Source of the DNA: Bacillus mycoides
Lineage (GTDB): Bacteria; Bacillota; Bacilli; Bacillales; Bacillaceae_G
DNA length: 64,000 nt
Direction: 5' to 3'
Assembly: GCF_001757995.1 (NCBI RefSeq)
Contig: NZ_LXLV01000035.1
Location: forward strand, 216,032 to 280,031
Below are positions 47,709 to 57,483 of the stretch, piece after piece. How positions within the stretch are numbered: position 1 is the first letter of the stretch; each line of letters opens with the position of its first letter. The notes under the pieces are model-generated. The model saw nothing but the letters and a program-made list of their open reading frames with translations. It was not told the origin of the DNA and searched no databases. A program made the translations under genes and the position numbers.

Positions 47709-47758
47709 CAGTAAATGAAATTATATGAACGCTTCGACACGGAATCTCGATTTACCGA
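47709..47758. repeat. Dispersed intergenic repeat, copy B
   Basis: Matches 10305-10352 (shared ATGAAATTATAT and AACGCTTCGACA) and lies in the gap between two VOC genes. Confidence 0.5.
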
Positions 47759-47790
47759 TAAAGATTGACAATCGTAGTAATCTACTTATT

Positions 47791-48213
47791 CTACTTAATT
47801 CTTTGTGCAATTGGGTGATCATCCTTTAGTTCCAACAGATCCCATAAATTCCCGTATAAATCCTTAAATACTGCAACAATTCCGTACGATTGCTCTTTCG
47901 GTTCTCTCACAAATTCTATTCCTCTTGAAATCATTTCATTATAATCTCTCCAAAAATCGTCAGTATTTAAGAAAAGAAATACTCTACCACCTGATTGGTT
48001 ACCAATAAAGGGCTCTTGCTCAGGTTTAGATGCCCGGGCTAGTAATATTGTGGTGCCGACTGAACCTGGAGGAGATACCACTACCCACCGTTTGTTTTCT
48101 TCTGGCTGATAAATATCTTCAACTAATGTGAAATTTAGCTTCTTTGTATAAAACTCTATTGCCTCGTCATAGTCTTTTACTACTAATGCAATATGAACTA
48201 TCGATTGAACCAC
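47791..48213 (-). CDS. VOC-family protein
   Basis: A 140-residue glyoxalase-fold protein: VHIALVVKDYDEAIEFYTKKLNFTLVED at the N-terminus and VFKDLYGNLWDLLELK at the C-terminus. GTG start at the codon after TTAGGAGGGATAATA; the longer ATG start would overlap this ribosome binding site. Substrate unknown. Confidence 0.82.
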   Translation of the reverse strand: MVQSIVHIALVVKDYDEAIEFYTKKLNFTLVEDIYQPEENKRWVVVSPPGSVGTTILLARASKPEQEPFIGNQSGGRVFLFLNTDDFWRDYNEMISRGIEFVREPKEQSYGIVAVFKDLYGNLWDLLELKDDHPIAQRIK

Positions 48214-48325
48214 TATTATCCCTCCTAATTTTCTCACTGATCGAGTTACATTATAGCATTTCTAGTTTTAACCTGTCCGTTAATTCTTCTTACATCACAT
48301 GCGAATCGTTCTCTTTATTCAATAT

Positions 48326-48363
48326 AAATAACCATCTATCAGTAAACAGATAGATGGTTATTT
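48326..48363. terminator. Terminator of the heme monooxygenase gene
   Basis: AAATAACCATCTATC...GATAGATGGTTATTT, a long hairpin just past the stop codon. Confidence 0.7.
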
Positions 48364-48395
48364 ATTTGAAAGATTATAATTAAGCAAATGTATTT

Positions 48396-48722
48396 TTACG
48401 ACTGTTGATAAGCCGATTTCGATGATTTCACATAATAAACCCCATGCTCAACGTTAATGATATGATCTGGTTTTGGCTTACCGCGGCCCGCCCTATGTCC
48501 AGCTAAATGTTCTTCACTAGTTTCCCAGTTTTTCCATGCTTCTTCAGATTCCCAGCGAATCATAACTACTACTTCTTCATCTCCGCGTCTCACTTTTTTC
48601 ACGAGAACACTTAAGTCGATGAAGCCTTCAAATTTTTCAATAATTCCTTCTCCAGTGAAACGTTCTACAACTATATTAGATGTACCTTCTTTTACTGTAA
48701 ATGTCTTTGTTTCGATAAACAT
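48396..48722 (-). CDS. isdG: Heme-degrading monooxygenase (IsdG/ABM family)
   Basis: A 108-residue dimeric alpha-beta barrel monooxygenase. The block VVVMIRWESEEAWKNWETSEEHLAGHR carries the conserved Trp and His of IsdG-type enzymes. It should release iron from heme. A Fur box lies about 60 bases upstream, which supports an iron role over the antibiotic-synthesis members of the same fold. The start is the ATG after AAGGGAGTGGAATAT. The symbol is given for the family; a paralogue such as HmoA is also possible. Confidence 0.78.
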   Translation of the reverse strand: MFIETKTFTVKEGTSNIVVERFTGEGIIEKFEGFIDLSVLVKKVRRGDEEVVVMIRWESEEAWKNWETSEEHLAGHRAGRGKPKPDHIINVEHGVYYVKSSKSAYQQS

Positions 48723-48779
48723 ATATTCCACTCCCTTTTTGTAATACGAATACTAGTATTCTTCCATTATAATTGATTA

Positions 48780-48794
48780 TGATAATTATTTTCA
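48780..48794. promoter_or_regulatory. Fur box
   Basis: TGATAATTATTTTCA, 14 of 15 positions of the palindromic Fur consensus TGATAATNATTATCA, in the promoter region of the heme monooxygenase. It could also affect the MFS gene that ends at 48820. Confidence 0.65.
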
Positions 48795-48819
48795 ATTGAA
48801 AAGTTTCTAATTTTTAGAA

Positions 48820-50034
48820 TTATGCTGATTTCTCCTCAATCACCTCATCTAAAAATTTGAAATATGGGAGCAATATTCCTATTAAAGAAGTGACACATAT
48901 AATCGAACCGATGATAAAGTATAGTACTCTCACTCCCCACATTTCACTCAGTATTCCCCCTAATAACACACCTAATGGCATAGCGGATCGTATGAAAAAT
49001 AACCGCACTGAAAATACTTTTCCTATCAGATGATTTGGAACGGCTTGTTGGCATATTGTCGTGTTATGAACGTTAAAAAATGCAATACATATACCGGCAA
49101 TCACTTCAATTACAATCGCTATAAAAATACTGTTATTTAAACCTAGTGAAATGTAAGTGAGGCCCCCTACGAATAATCCTCCAAGCATAAGTAGTCGACG
49201 GCTTCTATACTTCACTTTTCCAACTAACATGGAACCAACTACATAGCCAAGTGGAAAACCTGCCAAAAAATAACCGTACTCAGCATACCCTGCCGATAGT
49301 TCATCTTTAATGTAAGGAAGATTCGTAACCATCGTTACTCCTACTCCAAATTGAACGAAAGTAAGAAATACACCAAGCCAAACGATAACTGGTTTTGTGA
49401 AAAAATATGTAAATCCATGAAGAAACTGCTCTAGCCACGTTTTTCTAAGTTCTTGCTTTATCCTCTTTTCTCTAATGAAAAGCAACAATCCTCCACTAAT
49501 GAATAGACAAATACACACAAAAAATAGTGTTAGCTTCATTCCAATAAAATGAATGACGATACCACCTAATACTGGTGCAAGAAACATCATAAGGCGAGTC
49601 ATCCCATCAATATATCCATTTGCATCTTGAAGCTGCTCTTTACTTACAATACTCGGTGTAATTGCTTGACTTGCAGGTGTATAAAGCGGCGTGATGAGCC
49701 CTATTATAATTTGAACGACATACACGTGCCAAACTTCTATACTACTAGTAACTAACATGACTAAAGGTAGTAAGAAAACAGATGCCCGCATCCATTGCGA
49801 AAAAATCATAATCCACTTTCGGCTCCATTTATCAATAAATGGACCACTTATTAGTTGTAGTATGAGTGACGGGATAAAATATAGTAACCACATACTACTT
49901 AACGCTGTTTTCGATCCTGTTAACTCATATACAAGTATTGAATTACATAACGTCCCGAAAGCCCCGCCTAATTCTGAAATCGCGCTACCAATCCACATAT
50001 AAAAAAACGAATGATTTTTCAATACACTCTTCAC
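48820..50034 (-). CDS. MFS transporter
   Basis: A 404-residue major facilitator with 12 predicted spans. The span-2/3 loop FIDKWSRKWIMIFS is the family's motif A. The layout (GPFIDKWSRKW, ITPLYTPASQAITPSIV) fits the drug-exporter or macrolide-efflux-like group (MFS_3). GTG start after TTGGTGAGCTATA. The regulator gene upstream on the same strand probably controls it. Substrate unknown. Confidence 0.85.
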   Translation of the reverse strand: MKSVLKNHSFFYMWIGSAISELGGAFGTLCNSILVYELTGSKTALSSMWLLYFIPSLILQLISGPFIDKWSRKWIMIFSQWMRASVFLLPLVMLVTSSIEVWHVYVVQIIIGLITPLYTPASQAITPSIVSKEQLQDANGYIDGMTRLMMFLAPVLGGIVIHFIGMKLTLFFVCICLFISGGLLLFIREKRIKQELRKTWLEQFLHGFTYFFTKPVIVWLGVFLTFVQFGVGVTMVTNLPYIKDELSAGYAEYGYFLAGFPLGYVVGSMLVGKVKYRSRRLLMLGGLFVGGLTYISLGLNNSIFIAIVIEVIAGICIAFFNVHNTTICQQAVPNHLIGKVFSVRLFFIRSAMPLGVLLGGILSEMWGVRVLYFIIGSIICVTSLIGILLPYFKFLDEVIEEKSA

Positions 50035-50091
50035 TATAGCTCACCAACTTTTCTATTAAATTCCTCCCTTTATGTACATTCTCGTTGTAAA

Positions 50092-51135
50092 TTATCTATT
50101 TAAAAATGCATCTAATTCTTTCGCTAACGACTGCACTGCTTTCTTCCTCAATACATACTTTCCGTCATGTATATCAACTAACTTCGCTGAACGTAACAGT
50201 TTCAAATGATGGTGTACTGTCGATTTACCCAGTTGCAGTTTTTCTGTAATTTCCTGCAATGTACGTTCTTTTTCAAACAGCATTTTTACAATTCGTAATC
50301 TCGCTTCATCCCCGAGCGCCTTATGTTTATGAACTAAAAAATAATTCGGTTCATATGGATCTTCAGGATGTATGCTCTCGTTCGCAACTGGATAATGAAA
50401 CACTTTCGTATCTTCAATATCCGCTTCTATATTCCACGGTCTGTACGTCATTTGCGGGATAAGAAGTACGTGATGGACACTTGGCTCTGGCATATAGTTC
50501 ACTCCACCAGTCGCCCACTCGACAAACTCTTCCGGTTTCATCTTTTTATTCATTTCATTTTTCGCTTCATAATCTCGCTGTAGTATAGAAACAATTTCTT
50601 CTGTCTCTTTTTTAACAACACTGTCATACCACCCTGTCATAACGGCGATTAAATGCGTTTTTAGTTCGTGCACATCGACATGACATACAAACTCTATATA
50701 CGTAGAAAAAAACTGATGATCATGTGTCAGTTCCTTTAGTTCATGTATTACAGATACTTCTCCGCTTGCGGCTAAACGTCTTTTCGCTTGATACACTTCT
50801 CCTAAAAACGGTAAACATATATACTTTAAATCTTCTTCTGAAAGTGAATCGATATTTGCAATAAACTGTGATAGATCCTGAAAATCTCCCTCATACAATA
50901 ACTGAAGCAATGCTTTCCATGTATTATTTTCTTCTACAAACTGTAAATGCTCTCTCATCTCTACCGATAATGATTGTTTAATTTCTTCCCATTCACTTTG
51001 AGTCTTTTCAAGAGTATCGATTAACCTTTTATGAGTAATTGCCGCAATGCCAAGTGCACATTCGAAAAGTATCGAATACCTCATTTGAACGTTGTATGTT
51101 TCCCTCTTTCTACTCGTTACGTGAAAGACTTCCAT
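50092..51135 (-). CDS. ArsR-type winged-helix regulator
   Basis: A 347-residue regulator with an unusual C-terminal DNA-binding domain: LGDEARLRIVKMLFEKERTLQEITEKLQLGKSTVHHHLKLLRSAKLVDI at about 275-325 is an ArsR winged helix. The N-terminal 260 residues are helical and may sense a ligand. It starts after TAAGGAGGGGATAAA and lies 57 bases upstream of the MFS gene, so it probably controls that pump. Confidence 0.85.
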   Translation of the reverse strand: MEVFHVTSRKRETYNVQMRYSILFECALGIAAITHKRLIDTLEKTQSEWEEIKQSLSVEMREHLQFVEENNTWKALLQLLYEGDFQDLSQFIANIDSLSEEDLKYICLPFLGEVYQAKRRLAASGEVSVIHELKELTHDHQFFSTYIEFVCHVDVHELKTHLIAVMTGWYDSVVKKETEEIVSILQRDYEAKNEMNKKMKPEEFVEWATGGVNYMPEPSVHHVLLIPQMTYRPWNIEADIEDTKVFHYPVANESIHPEDPYEPNYFLVHKHKALGDEARLRIVKMLFEKERTLQEITEKLQLGKSTVHHHLKLLRSAKLVDIHDGKYVLRKKAVQSLAKELDAFLNR

Positions 51136-51490
51136 TTTATCCCCTCCTTATTTGCTATGTATTTAATTCTATTTTTATCGAATTATACCTTCTAATTTTT
51201 TAGAATTTTAAAACCTTCTGAAACTTTATATTGCTACAAATTTTTAAATTTAAGCTGCAGTTGATTTTCTTGTTCAACTATGAGGCAGGTTTATTGAAGA
51301 GAAAGGAGAATTTATTACATTTAGAAAAATGATTTAGAAAGCATAAGTTTATTTCTGCAATTACTACAAAGACGCCGTATTGTTCTTTTAAAAACTTCCA
51401 AACATTAATCAGATGATAAGTAGGTACGTTTCTACCTAATTTCTCTAACACTTATTGTTGGTCTATCTCATAGTTAAGGAGGCTATACGA
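51136..51490. other. Intergenic region between divergent genes
   Basis: AT-rich, with no ORF having a ribosome binding site before the DinB gene. I see no repeat or structured RNA. Confidence 0.4.
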
Positions 51491-51982
51491 ATGAGTAAAA
51501 AAGAAATGTTGCAAAATGGAGTCAAGCAAGTTTTTTACGAAGAAGAATGGTACCCACCGATATCAGAAGCGTTAAAGAATCTTACCGCTGCACAAGCATG
51601 TTGGCACCCAGAAGGAAAGGCCAGTAATACGATTTGGGAAAATGCAAACCATTTACTAACCTTTAAAGAACGCTTACTTTCCCGCTTACATCAAGATAAC
51701 ACATTTGTTGCTCCACAAAATAATGATGACACGTTTGTCCAAGGTGGACCTAATGATGATGAAGCTTGGCAACAAACAGTGAAGCGAACGCTTCAAGTAC
51801 ATGATGCCTTACAATCTTCATTAACATCCCTTCAAGAAGCAGAACTGGATCAACCAAGTCCTTCTCTACCAGTTTGGCAACAATATCTGAATATCCTTTT
51901 GCACGATGCTTATCATACAGGACAAATTGTACAACTTCGTAAACTCCAAGGTTCATGGCCAGCTCATCGTTCATATTTATAA
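51491..51982 (+). CDS. DinB-family protein
   Basis: A 163-residue four-helix-bundle protein of the DinB/YfiT type. His residues in WENANHLLTF and LLHDAYHTGQIVQLRKLQG should form the metal site. Members include thiol-transferases, but many have no known role. The start is the ATG after AAGGAGGCTATACGA. Followed by a strong terminator. Confidence 0.83.
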   Translation: MSKKEMLQNGVKQVFYEEEWYPPISEALKNLTAAQACWHPEGKASNTIWENANHLLTFKERLLSRLHQDNTFVAPQNNDDTFVQGGPNDDEAWQQTVKRTLQVHDALQSSLTSLQEAELDQPSPSLPVWQQYLNILLHDAYHTGQIVQLRKLQGSWPAHRSYL

Positions 51983-52031
51983 GCGACGATAGACAAGTAT
52001 ATGATTCTACATTTAGCAGAATAAGTACAAA

Positions 52032-52068
52032 AAAAGGCAAATGAGATTCTAGCTCTCATTTGCCTTTT
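52032..52068 (+). terminator. Terminator of the DinB gene
   Basis: AAAGGCAAATGAGA...TCTCATTTGCCTTTTTT hairpin with T tail. Confidence 0.85.
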
Positions 52069-52129
52069 TTGCATGTTGGAGAAACGTCCTACAATGAAAT
52101 AAAATTCACCAAAGAATGTTCAAATGTAT

Positions 52130-52240
52130 AAAGTAAAACTTTAATCAGTCGGATTTTGTCCATCCCTACTGATTATTAGCCCAAACCAATCGGGCATTTA
52201 CGGACCATTATCTCCCGACTAACTTCCTTGCATTCACCGC
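52130..52240. repeat. Dispersed intergenic repeat, short copy
   Basis: Aligns with 46936-47038 (ACTTTAATCAGT, CTGATTATTAGCC, CCAATCGGGC, TTTACGG). It lies between the DinB terminator and the family 3 glycosidase stop. Confidence 0.65.
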
Positions 52241-52243
52241 TTA

Positions 52244-54532
52244 TTAATTCATCTGCGCATCGTTCAATATCCCAATTATTTCACTTAACATTTCTTCTGT
52301 AAAAGCACCTGCGCTAAAGTTCACTAATGCTCGTAATGGCATATAGTTCAGCATAGCATCCATCATTTCAGAGGCATCATTATCCCCTTCAGCCATACTA
52401 CCAAACGGACTGTCTTTTAATGCTTTTTCCATAAGCCCTTTTGCGATTGGTGCTAAAATTGGGTTCACAAATATGTCCCCAAGTAAAGTATTGCGATGCA
52501 CTGGTTTTCGAATTATTGTCGTTGATTGAACATACATGCTATCATGTAAAACGATCTCTTTTGAAGACTTTCCTACTAAAATTTCAAATTCACCTGTTTC
52601 AACATGCCAGTCTTTTAATTCAACATTATAATAAGCAAATGATCTTTTATTTAAAGTAAAGCTAACCGTTTTTTCTTCTCCCGGCTGCAATTCTACTTTT
52701 ACAAATCCTTTTAGCTCTTTTTCAGGACGAATCATACTGCTTTCAACATCTTTTATATAAAGCTGAACAATTTCTTTCCCTGCCGTACTACCAGTATTTT
52801 TCACGTTAACACTGATAGAAACAGTGTCCGTATCCGTTATTTCTTTCTTATTTATTGAAAGATTACTATACTCAAAATTTGTATAGCTTAACCCAAAACC
52901 AAATGGGAACAACGGTTCAATATTTTTCGCATCGTAATAACGGTATCCGACGAACACACCTTCTTTGTATTCCACTTTGTCCCCTTCACCTGGGAAGTTT
53001 AAGTAAGAAGGATTATCGCTTAACACTTTCGGGAATGTTTCCGCTAATTTCCCGCTTGGATTCGCATCACCAAATAATAAATCAGCAATTGCTCCTCCTA
53101 ATGCTTGACCACCTAAATAGCCTTCAAGTATTCCTTTTACTTTACCTATCCATGGCATTTCAATTGGAGCACCGTTACTTAAAACTACAACGATATTACT
53201 TTGAACTTCAGCGATAGTCTCAATTAATTGCACGTGATTTTCTGGCATCTGTAAATGCTTTCGATCAAAGCCTTCAGATTCATAACGATCTGGAAGTCCA
53301 ACGAAAAGGAGCACTGTATCTGCTCGCTCTGCTATTTTTTTCGCTTCATTAACCATGCTTTCATTTACATCATCACTGGCAATGTCATAGCCTTGGGCAA
53401 ATAATATGTTCGTTTTTTCACCTGATACAGTTTCAATTTCTTCAAGAATACTTTCAAGCTTTGTTGGATTAATATGAGAGCTTCCGCCGCCTTGAAAACG
53501 TGGTTGCTTTGCAAAGCCTCCAATTACTGCTACCGTTCCCTCTTTTTTCAGCGGAAGAATGGAATCTTCATTTTGTAACATAACCATACTTTCACTTGCA
53601 ACTTCTCTTGCAAGCTGATGATGAGCGTCCTTACTATATACAGCGTTTTCTAATTGGTTATCATAAGCTTTAAAAATAATGTAAAGTAATCGCTCTGCTG
53701 CTTGATCAAGCTTTTCTACGGATAGCTCACCACAGTTAACTGCATCAACAATTTTCTTCTCACCAATTCCAAAGCTTGAAGGCATTTCTAACTCCAAACC
53801 GTTCGCTAAACTTGCAACACGCTCATTTACTGCACCCCAATCAGAAACGACAAAACCTTCAAATCCCCATTCATCTTTTAAAATATCATTTAACAAATAG
53901 TTATTTTCCGAAGCGTATTCACCATTTACCTTGTTGTAGGCGCTCATTACTGTCCAAGGCTGTGCTTCCTTAATGACATCTTCAAAGCTAGCAAGATAGA
54001 TTTCACGCAATGTTCTTTCATCAACAATTGCATCTACTGACATTCTGCGATGCTCTTGATTATTGGCAGCGAAATGTTTTAATGATGTTCCAATCCCTTG
54101 ACTTTGTACGCCTTTAACATGGTTTGCAGCCATTTGTGATGATAAATACGGGTCCTCTGAAAAATATTCAAAGTTTCTTCCGCATAGCGGCGAACGTTTT
54201 ATGTTTGCACCTGGTCCAAGGAGAACTCCTACATTTTCAGCCTGACATTTTTCTCCTAATGCAACTCCTACTTGTTTTATTAATTCTTTATTCCATGTAC
54301 TTGCTAACCCTACCGCTGAAGGGAAACAAGTCGCTGGAATACTGTTATAAATCCCTAAGTGATCTGCTCCCTCTGCCTGTTTTCTAAGTCCGTGTGGTCC
54401 ATCAGTTACCATAATTGAAGGAATTCCTAATCGCTCAATCCCTTTTGTATTCCAAAAGTCTAATCCAGAACATAGACTTGCCTTTTCTTCTAACGTCATT
54501 TGTGAAATGATTTTCTTAATATCCCTTTTCAT
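52244..54532 (-). CDS. Glycoside hydrolase family 3 (beta-glucosidase)
   Basis: A 762-residue GH3 enzyme. The N-terminal barrel has [31 protein letters not shown] and the nucleophile Asp in [24 protein letters not shown]. The second domain has [15 protein letters not shown] and [23 protein letters not shown] fibronectin-type III-like domain ends it (about 575-680). No signal peptide is seen, so it acts in the cytoplasm on imported glucosides. A cre-like site lies just upstream, suggesting catabolite control. Start after AGGAGGGCTATC. Confidence 0.93.
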   Translation of the reverse strand: MKRDIKKIISQMTLEEKASLCSGLDFWNTKGIERLGIPSIMVTDGPHGLRKQAEGADHLGIYNSIPATCFPSAVGLASTWNKELIKQVGVALGEKCQAENVGVLLGPGANIKRSPLCGRNFEYFSEDPYLSSQMAANHVKGVQSQGIGTSLKHFAANNQEHRRMSVDAIVDERTLREIYLASFEDVIKEAQPWTVMSAYNKVNGEYASENNYLLNDILKDEWGFEGFVVSDWGAVNERVASLANGLELEMPSSFGIGEKKIVDAVNCGELSVEKLDQAAERLLYIIFKAYDNQLENAVYSKDAHHQLAREVASESMVMLQNEDSILPLKKEGTVAVIGGFAKQPRFQGGGSSHINPTKLESILEEIETVSGEKTNILFAQGYDIASDDVNESMVNEAKKIAERADTVLLFVGLPDRYESEGFDRKHLQMPENHVQLIETIAEVQSNIVVVLSNGAPIEMPWIGKVKGILEGYLGGQALGGAIADLLFGDANPSGKLAETFPKVLSDNPSYLNFPGEGDKVEYKEGVFVGYRYYDAKNIEPLFPFGFGLSYTNFEYSNLSINKKEITDTDTVSISVNVKNTGSTAGKEIVQLYIKDVESSMIRPEKELKGFVKVELQPGEEKTVSFTLNKRSFAYYNVELKDWHVETGEFEILVGKSSKEIVLHDSMYVQSTTIIRKPVHRNTLLGDIFVNPILAPIAKGLMEKALKDSPFGSMAEGDNDASEMMDAMLNYMPLRALVNFSAGAFTEEMLSEIIGILNDAQMN

Positions 54533-54556
54533 GATAGCCCTCCTAAAAAATAATTA

Positions 54557-54570
54557 AGTAAACGCTTTCT
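54557..54570. promoter_or_regulatory. cre-like site upstream of the GH3 gene
   Basis: AGTAAACGCTTTCT matches 12 of 14 positions of the cre consensus TGWAANCGNTNWCA. It is 25 bases before the start codon, a position where CcpA could block transcription. Confidence 0.45.
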
Positions 54571-54751
54571 TAACGTTATTATAGTTATTATCCTTTAGAA
54601 ATTATGGTATATTTTTTAGAATACTGGTAAAATTTTTAGCTAATTATATATATGGTTACTATGCAGAGGGAAAAATGTTTTTCCTAGGTGTTTCTGCTGT
54701 TTTTAACTTGTACACATATTGACTGCTTTTTAAAGAATAGAGGTTAAAATA

Positions 54752-55987
54752 ATGAATTGCTCCAAACTTGAAGATTTATATTATATTTGTAAGCTAGTCT
54801 TTGACATACATAAAACACCTATCTTTTTCATTGATAACAAAGGGGATTTGGCATTTGAAATCTCTCCCAATTTTCAGCATAACCCTTTGTATTCTTCAAA
54901 AGAGGCGTTATTTAATCAACTATTTAGGGGTAATCCACCCTATACTTTTCCGGTACTTGAAGAGACTGCCTTTCTTGAAAATTTTTTCTCAATTAACTTA
55001 CGTTTAGACGATCAACTGAGTGGGAAAATCATCGTTGGACCAGTCCTTTATTCCAGGTTATCAGAAACCTCAATTAAAGGAATCGTTAATGATCTTCAAT
55101 TAAAAACAGACAAAGAGGAAATGATTCGCTATTATCAATCTCTCCCCGTCTTAAGCAATTTGCAATTTTTAAATATAAGCATGGTTCTTTATTACATGCT
55201 GTATCAACAAAAATTAGACATTGCTGATATTTTGCAAAAAAATATACTGTTAAAAAAGGAGGATTTTGAGATTGAACAGCCCGATATACATATATCGGAG
55301 CAACGCCAAAGTACATTAACCCATATCGATCCACTAGTTGAAAGGAAAATATTTGAGTGTATTAAGCAAGGGAAAAAGGATGATTTAATTAAAAATCTAA
55401 GGAGATTACCTGAATCAGGAGAGCTTGGGGTGTTATCAAAGACAAGTCACCTGCGAAGCCAAAAAAATTCTGCCATTGCAGCTATTACACTTGCAACTAG
55501 ATCTGCGATAGAAGGAGGCCTTTTCCCTGAAATCGCATATACTCTTAGTGATTTATTTATACAAAAACTCGAAGAAATACATAAAAATGAAGCCATTTCC
55601 CCTTTTTTGGAGCATGCTTTACTTGAGTTTGCAGAACGTGTCAAAAATGGTACAATGCAACAACATTCAAAACCTATAAACGTATGTCAAAATTATATAT
55701 TCACTCATCTTTACGAAGACATTACACTTTCTCATCTAGCAGAAATAGTCGTATTAAATCCTAGTTATCTATCTTCCCTTTTCAAAAAAGAAGTTGGTAT
55801 TTCACTAAGCGAATATATTCAGCGTGCTAAAATCGACGAGTCAAAAAAGTTAATGACTTATACGAGACATTCTATATCCGAAATTTCTACATTATTAAAT
55901 TTTCACGACCAAAGTCATTTTACAAAGGTCTTTAAAAAACATACTGGTATTTCACCTAAACAATATAAAAATGGATGTAGTTATTAG
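54752..55987 (+). CDS. AraC-family regulator
   Basis: A 411-residue regulator. The C-terminal about 100 residues are the double helix-turn-helix: YEDITLSHLAEIVVLNPSYLSSLFKKEVGISLSEYIQ and ISEISTLLNFHDQSHFTKVFKKHTGISPKQYKN. The N-terminal 300 residues, without membrane segments, may sense a ligand. It is divergent from the GH3 gene and 215 bases before the nucleoside transporter, so either may be its target. Start supported by AATAGAGGTTAAAATA. Confidence 0.87.
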   Translation: MNCSKLEDLYYICKLVFDIHKTPIFFIDNKGDLAFEISPNFQHNPLYSSKEALFNQLFRGNPPYTFPVLEETAFLENFFSINLRLDDQLSGKIIVGPVLYSRLSETSIKGIVNDLQLKTDKEEMIRYYQSLPVLSNLQFLNISMVLYYMLYQQKLDIADILQKNILLKKEDFEIEQPDIHISEQRQSTLTHIDPLVERKIFECIKQGKKDDLIKNLRRLPESGELGVLSKTSHLRSQKNSAIAAITLATRSAIEGGLFPEIAYTLSDLFIQKLEEIHKNEAISPFLEHALLEFAERVKNGTMQQHSKPINVCQNYIFTHLYEDITLSHLAEIVVLNPSYLSSLFKKEVGISLSEYIQRAKIDESKKLMTYTRHSISEISTLLNFHDQSHFTKVFKKHTGISPKQYKNGCSY

Positions 55988-56201
55988 TTGTCCTTCGTTC
56001 CATCAATATATTTATTTTGTTGCTTTACATTATTAATAAATATCCTTTATAAAGCGAAAAAACATTAATTTTTAGTACATAAATTGAAATAGATTAATCC
56101 CAAACATAATTTAAATTCTTCATAACTTCTGATCATAATCCAAATTTGGAAGAATAGGGGCTTTTTTATATACAAATAATAAGCCTCAAGGAGTTGTTGA
56201 C

Positions 56202-57395
56202 ATGCATTTCATATTAAATATGTTAGGGATTTTCGTTGTAATATTAATCGTTTTCCTATGTTCGCCTAATAAAATAAAAATAAAATGGAGACCAATCGTT
56301 ATTCTAATAATATTGGAGCTTTTTATTACGTGGTTTATGTTAGGAACCAAATTGGGCAGTATTATCATTAATAAAATTGCATCATTTTTCAGTTGGCTAC
56401 TATCATGTGCGAATGAAGGTATTCGATTTGCATTTCCTTCAGCTATGGAAAATCAAACAGTTGATTTCTTCTTTAGCGCATTACTTCCTATCATTTTTGT
56501 TATCACTTTTTTTGATATTCTTTCGTATTTTGGAATCTTAACTTGGATTATTGATAAAGTTGGTGCAATCATTTCAAAGATTTCTCGCTTACCAAAGTTA
56601 GAAAGCTTCTTTTCCATTCAAATGATGTTTTTAGGAAATACGGAAGCACTTGCAGTTGTTCGTGATCAATTATCTGTTTTAAAAGAAAATCGTTTGCTGA
56701 CTTTTGGAATTATGAGTATGAGTAGTGTCAGCGGATCCATTCTTGGTGCTTATCTATCAATGGTTCCAGCAACATATATTTTCAGCGCTATTCCTTTAAA
56801 CTGTATTAACGCATTAATCTTGGCTAATGTTTTAAATCCTGTAGAAGTTACTAAAGAAGAAGATGTTATTTATTCACCTTCAAAAAATGAAAAAAAAGAT
56901 TTCTTTTCTACTATTTCAAACAGTATGTTAGTTGGGATGAATATGGTTATTGTTATTTTAGCGATGGTAATTGGATATGTAGCTTTAACAGCATGTTTAA
57001 ATGGTATTTTAAGCTTTTTTATAACAGGTTTAACAATTCAAAAAATCTTCTCGATTATCTTTAGTCCCTTTGCTTTTTTACTCGGTTTAACAGGCAAAGA
57101 TGCTATGTATGTAGCTGAATTAATGGGGATAAAAATCACAACGAATGAATTTGTTGCAATGATGGATTTAAAATCAAACTTAAAGTCTTTACAACCGCAT
57201 ACAATTGCAGTTGCAACAACATTTTTAGCTTCTTTTGCTAACTTTAGTACAGTAGGTATGATTTATGGAACTTACAATTCATTATTTGGCGGAGAAAAAT
57301 CATCAATAATTGGTAAAAATGTTTGGAAGCTTCTTGTTAGCGGAATGGCTGTTTCCTTATTAAGCGCTATGCTTGTGGGGCTTTTTGTGTGGTAA
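56202..57395 (+). CDS. nupC: Concentrative nucleoside transporter (NupC family)
   Basis: A 397-residue cation-coupled nucleoside importer with about 10 spans. LGNTEALAVVRDQL, SGSILGAYLSMVP, and GLTGKDAMYVAELMGIKITTNEFVAMMDL near the C-terminus carry the Glu/Asn binding-site blocks of the family. The start follows AAGGAGTTGTTGAC. Symbol given by family; the AraC gene next to it may regulate it. Confidence 0.88.
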   Translation: MHFILNMLGIFVVILIVFLCSPNKIKIKWRPIVILIILELFITWFMLGTKLGSIIINKIASFFSWLLSCANEGIRFAFPSAMENQTVDFFFSALLPIIFVITFFDILSYFGILTWIIDKVGAIISKISRLPKLESFFSIQMMFLGNTEALAVVRDQLSVLKENRLLTFGIMSMSSVSGSILGAYLSMVPATYIFSAIPLNCINALILANVLNPVEVTKEEDVIYSPSKNEKKDFFSTISNSMLVGMNMVIVILAMVIGYVALTACLNGILSFFITGLTIQKIFSIIFSPFAFLLGLTGKDAMYVAELMGIKITTNEFVAMMDLKSNLKSLQPHTIAVATTFLASFANFSTVGMIYGTYNSLFGGEKSSIIGKNVWKLLVSGMAVSLLSAMLVGLFVW

Positions 57396-57421
57396 ATAAA
57401 TATTGACTACGTTTTAATAAT

Positions 57422-57453
57422 AAAAGACACCTAAATTAAATTTGGTGTCTTTT
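57422..57453. terminator. Bidirectional terminator between nupC and proA
   Basis: AAAAGACACC...GGTGTCTTTT hairpin, convergent genes on either side. Confidence 0.8.
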
Positions 57454-57483
57454 GCTATTATTTCACTTGTTCTTTTATAATTT

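Noticed and set aside
48396-48722. lsrG of the autoinducer-2 locus
   Set aside because: It has the same ABM fold as LsrG, but lies outside the operon, on the other strand, with a Fur box and an IsdG-like Trp/His block.
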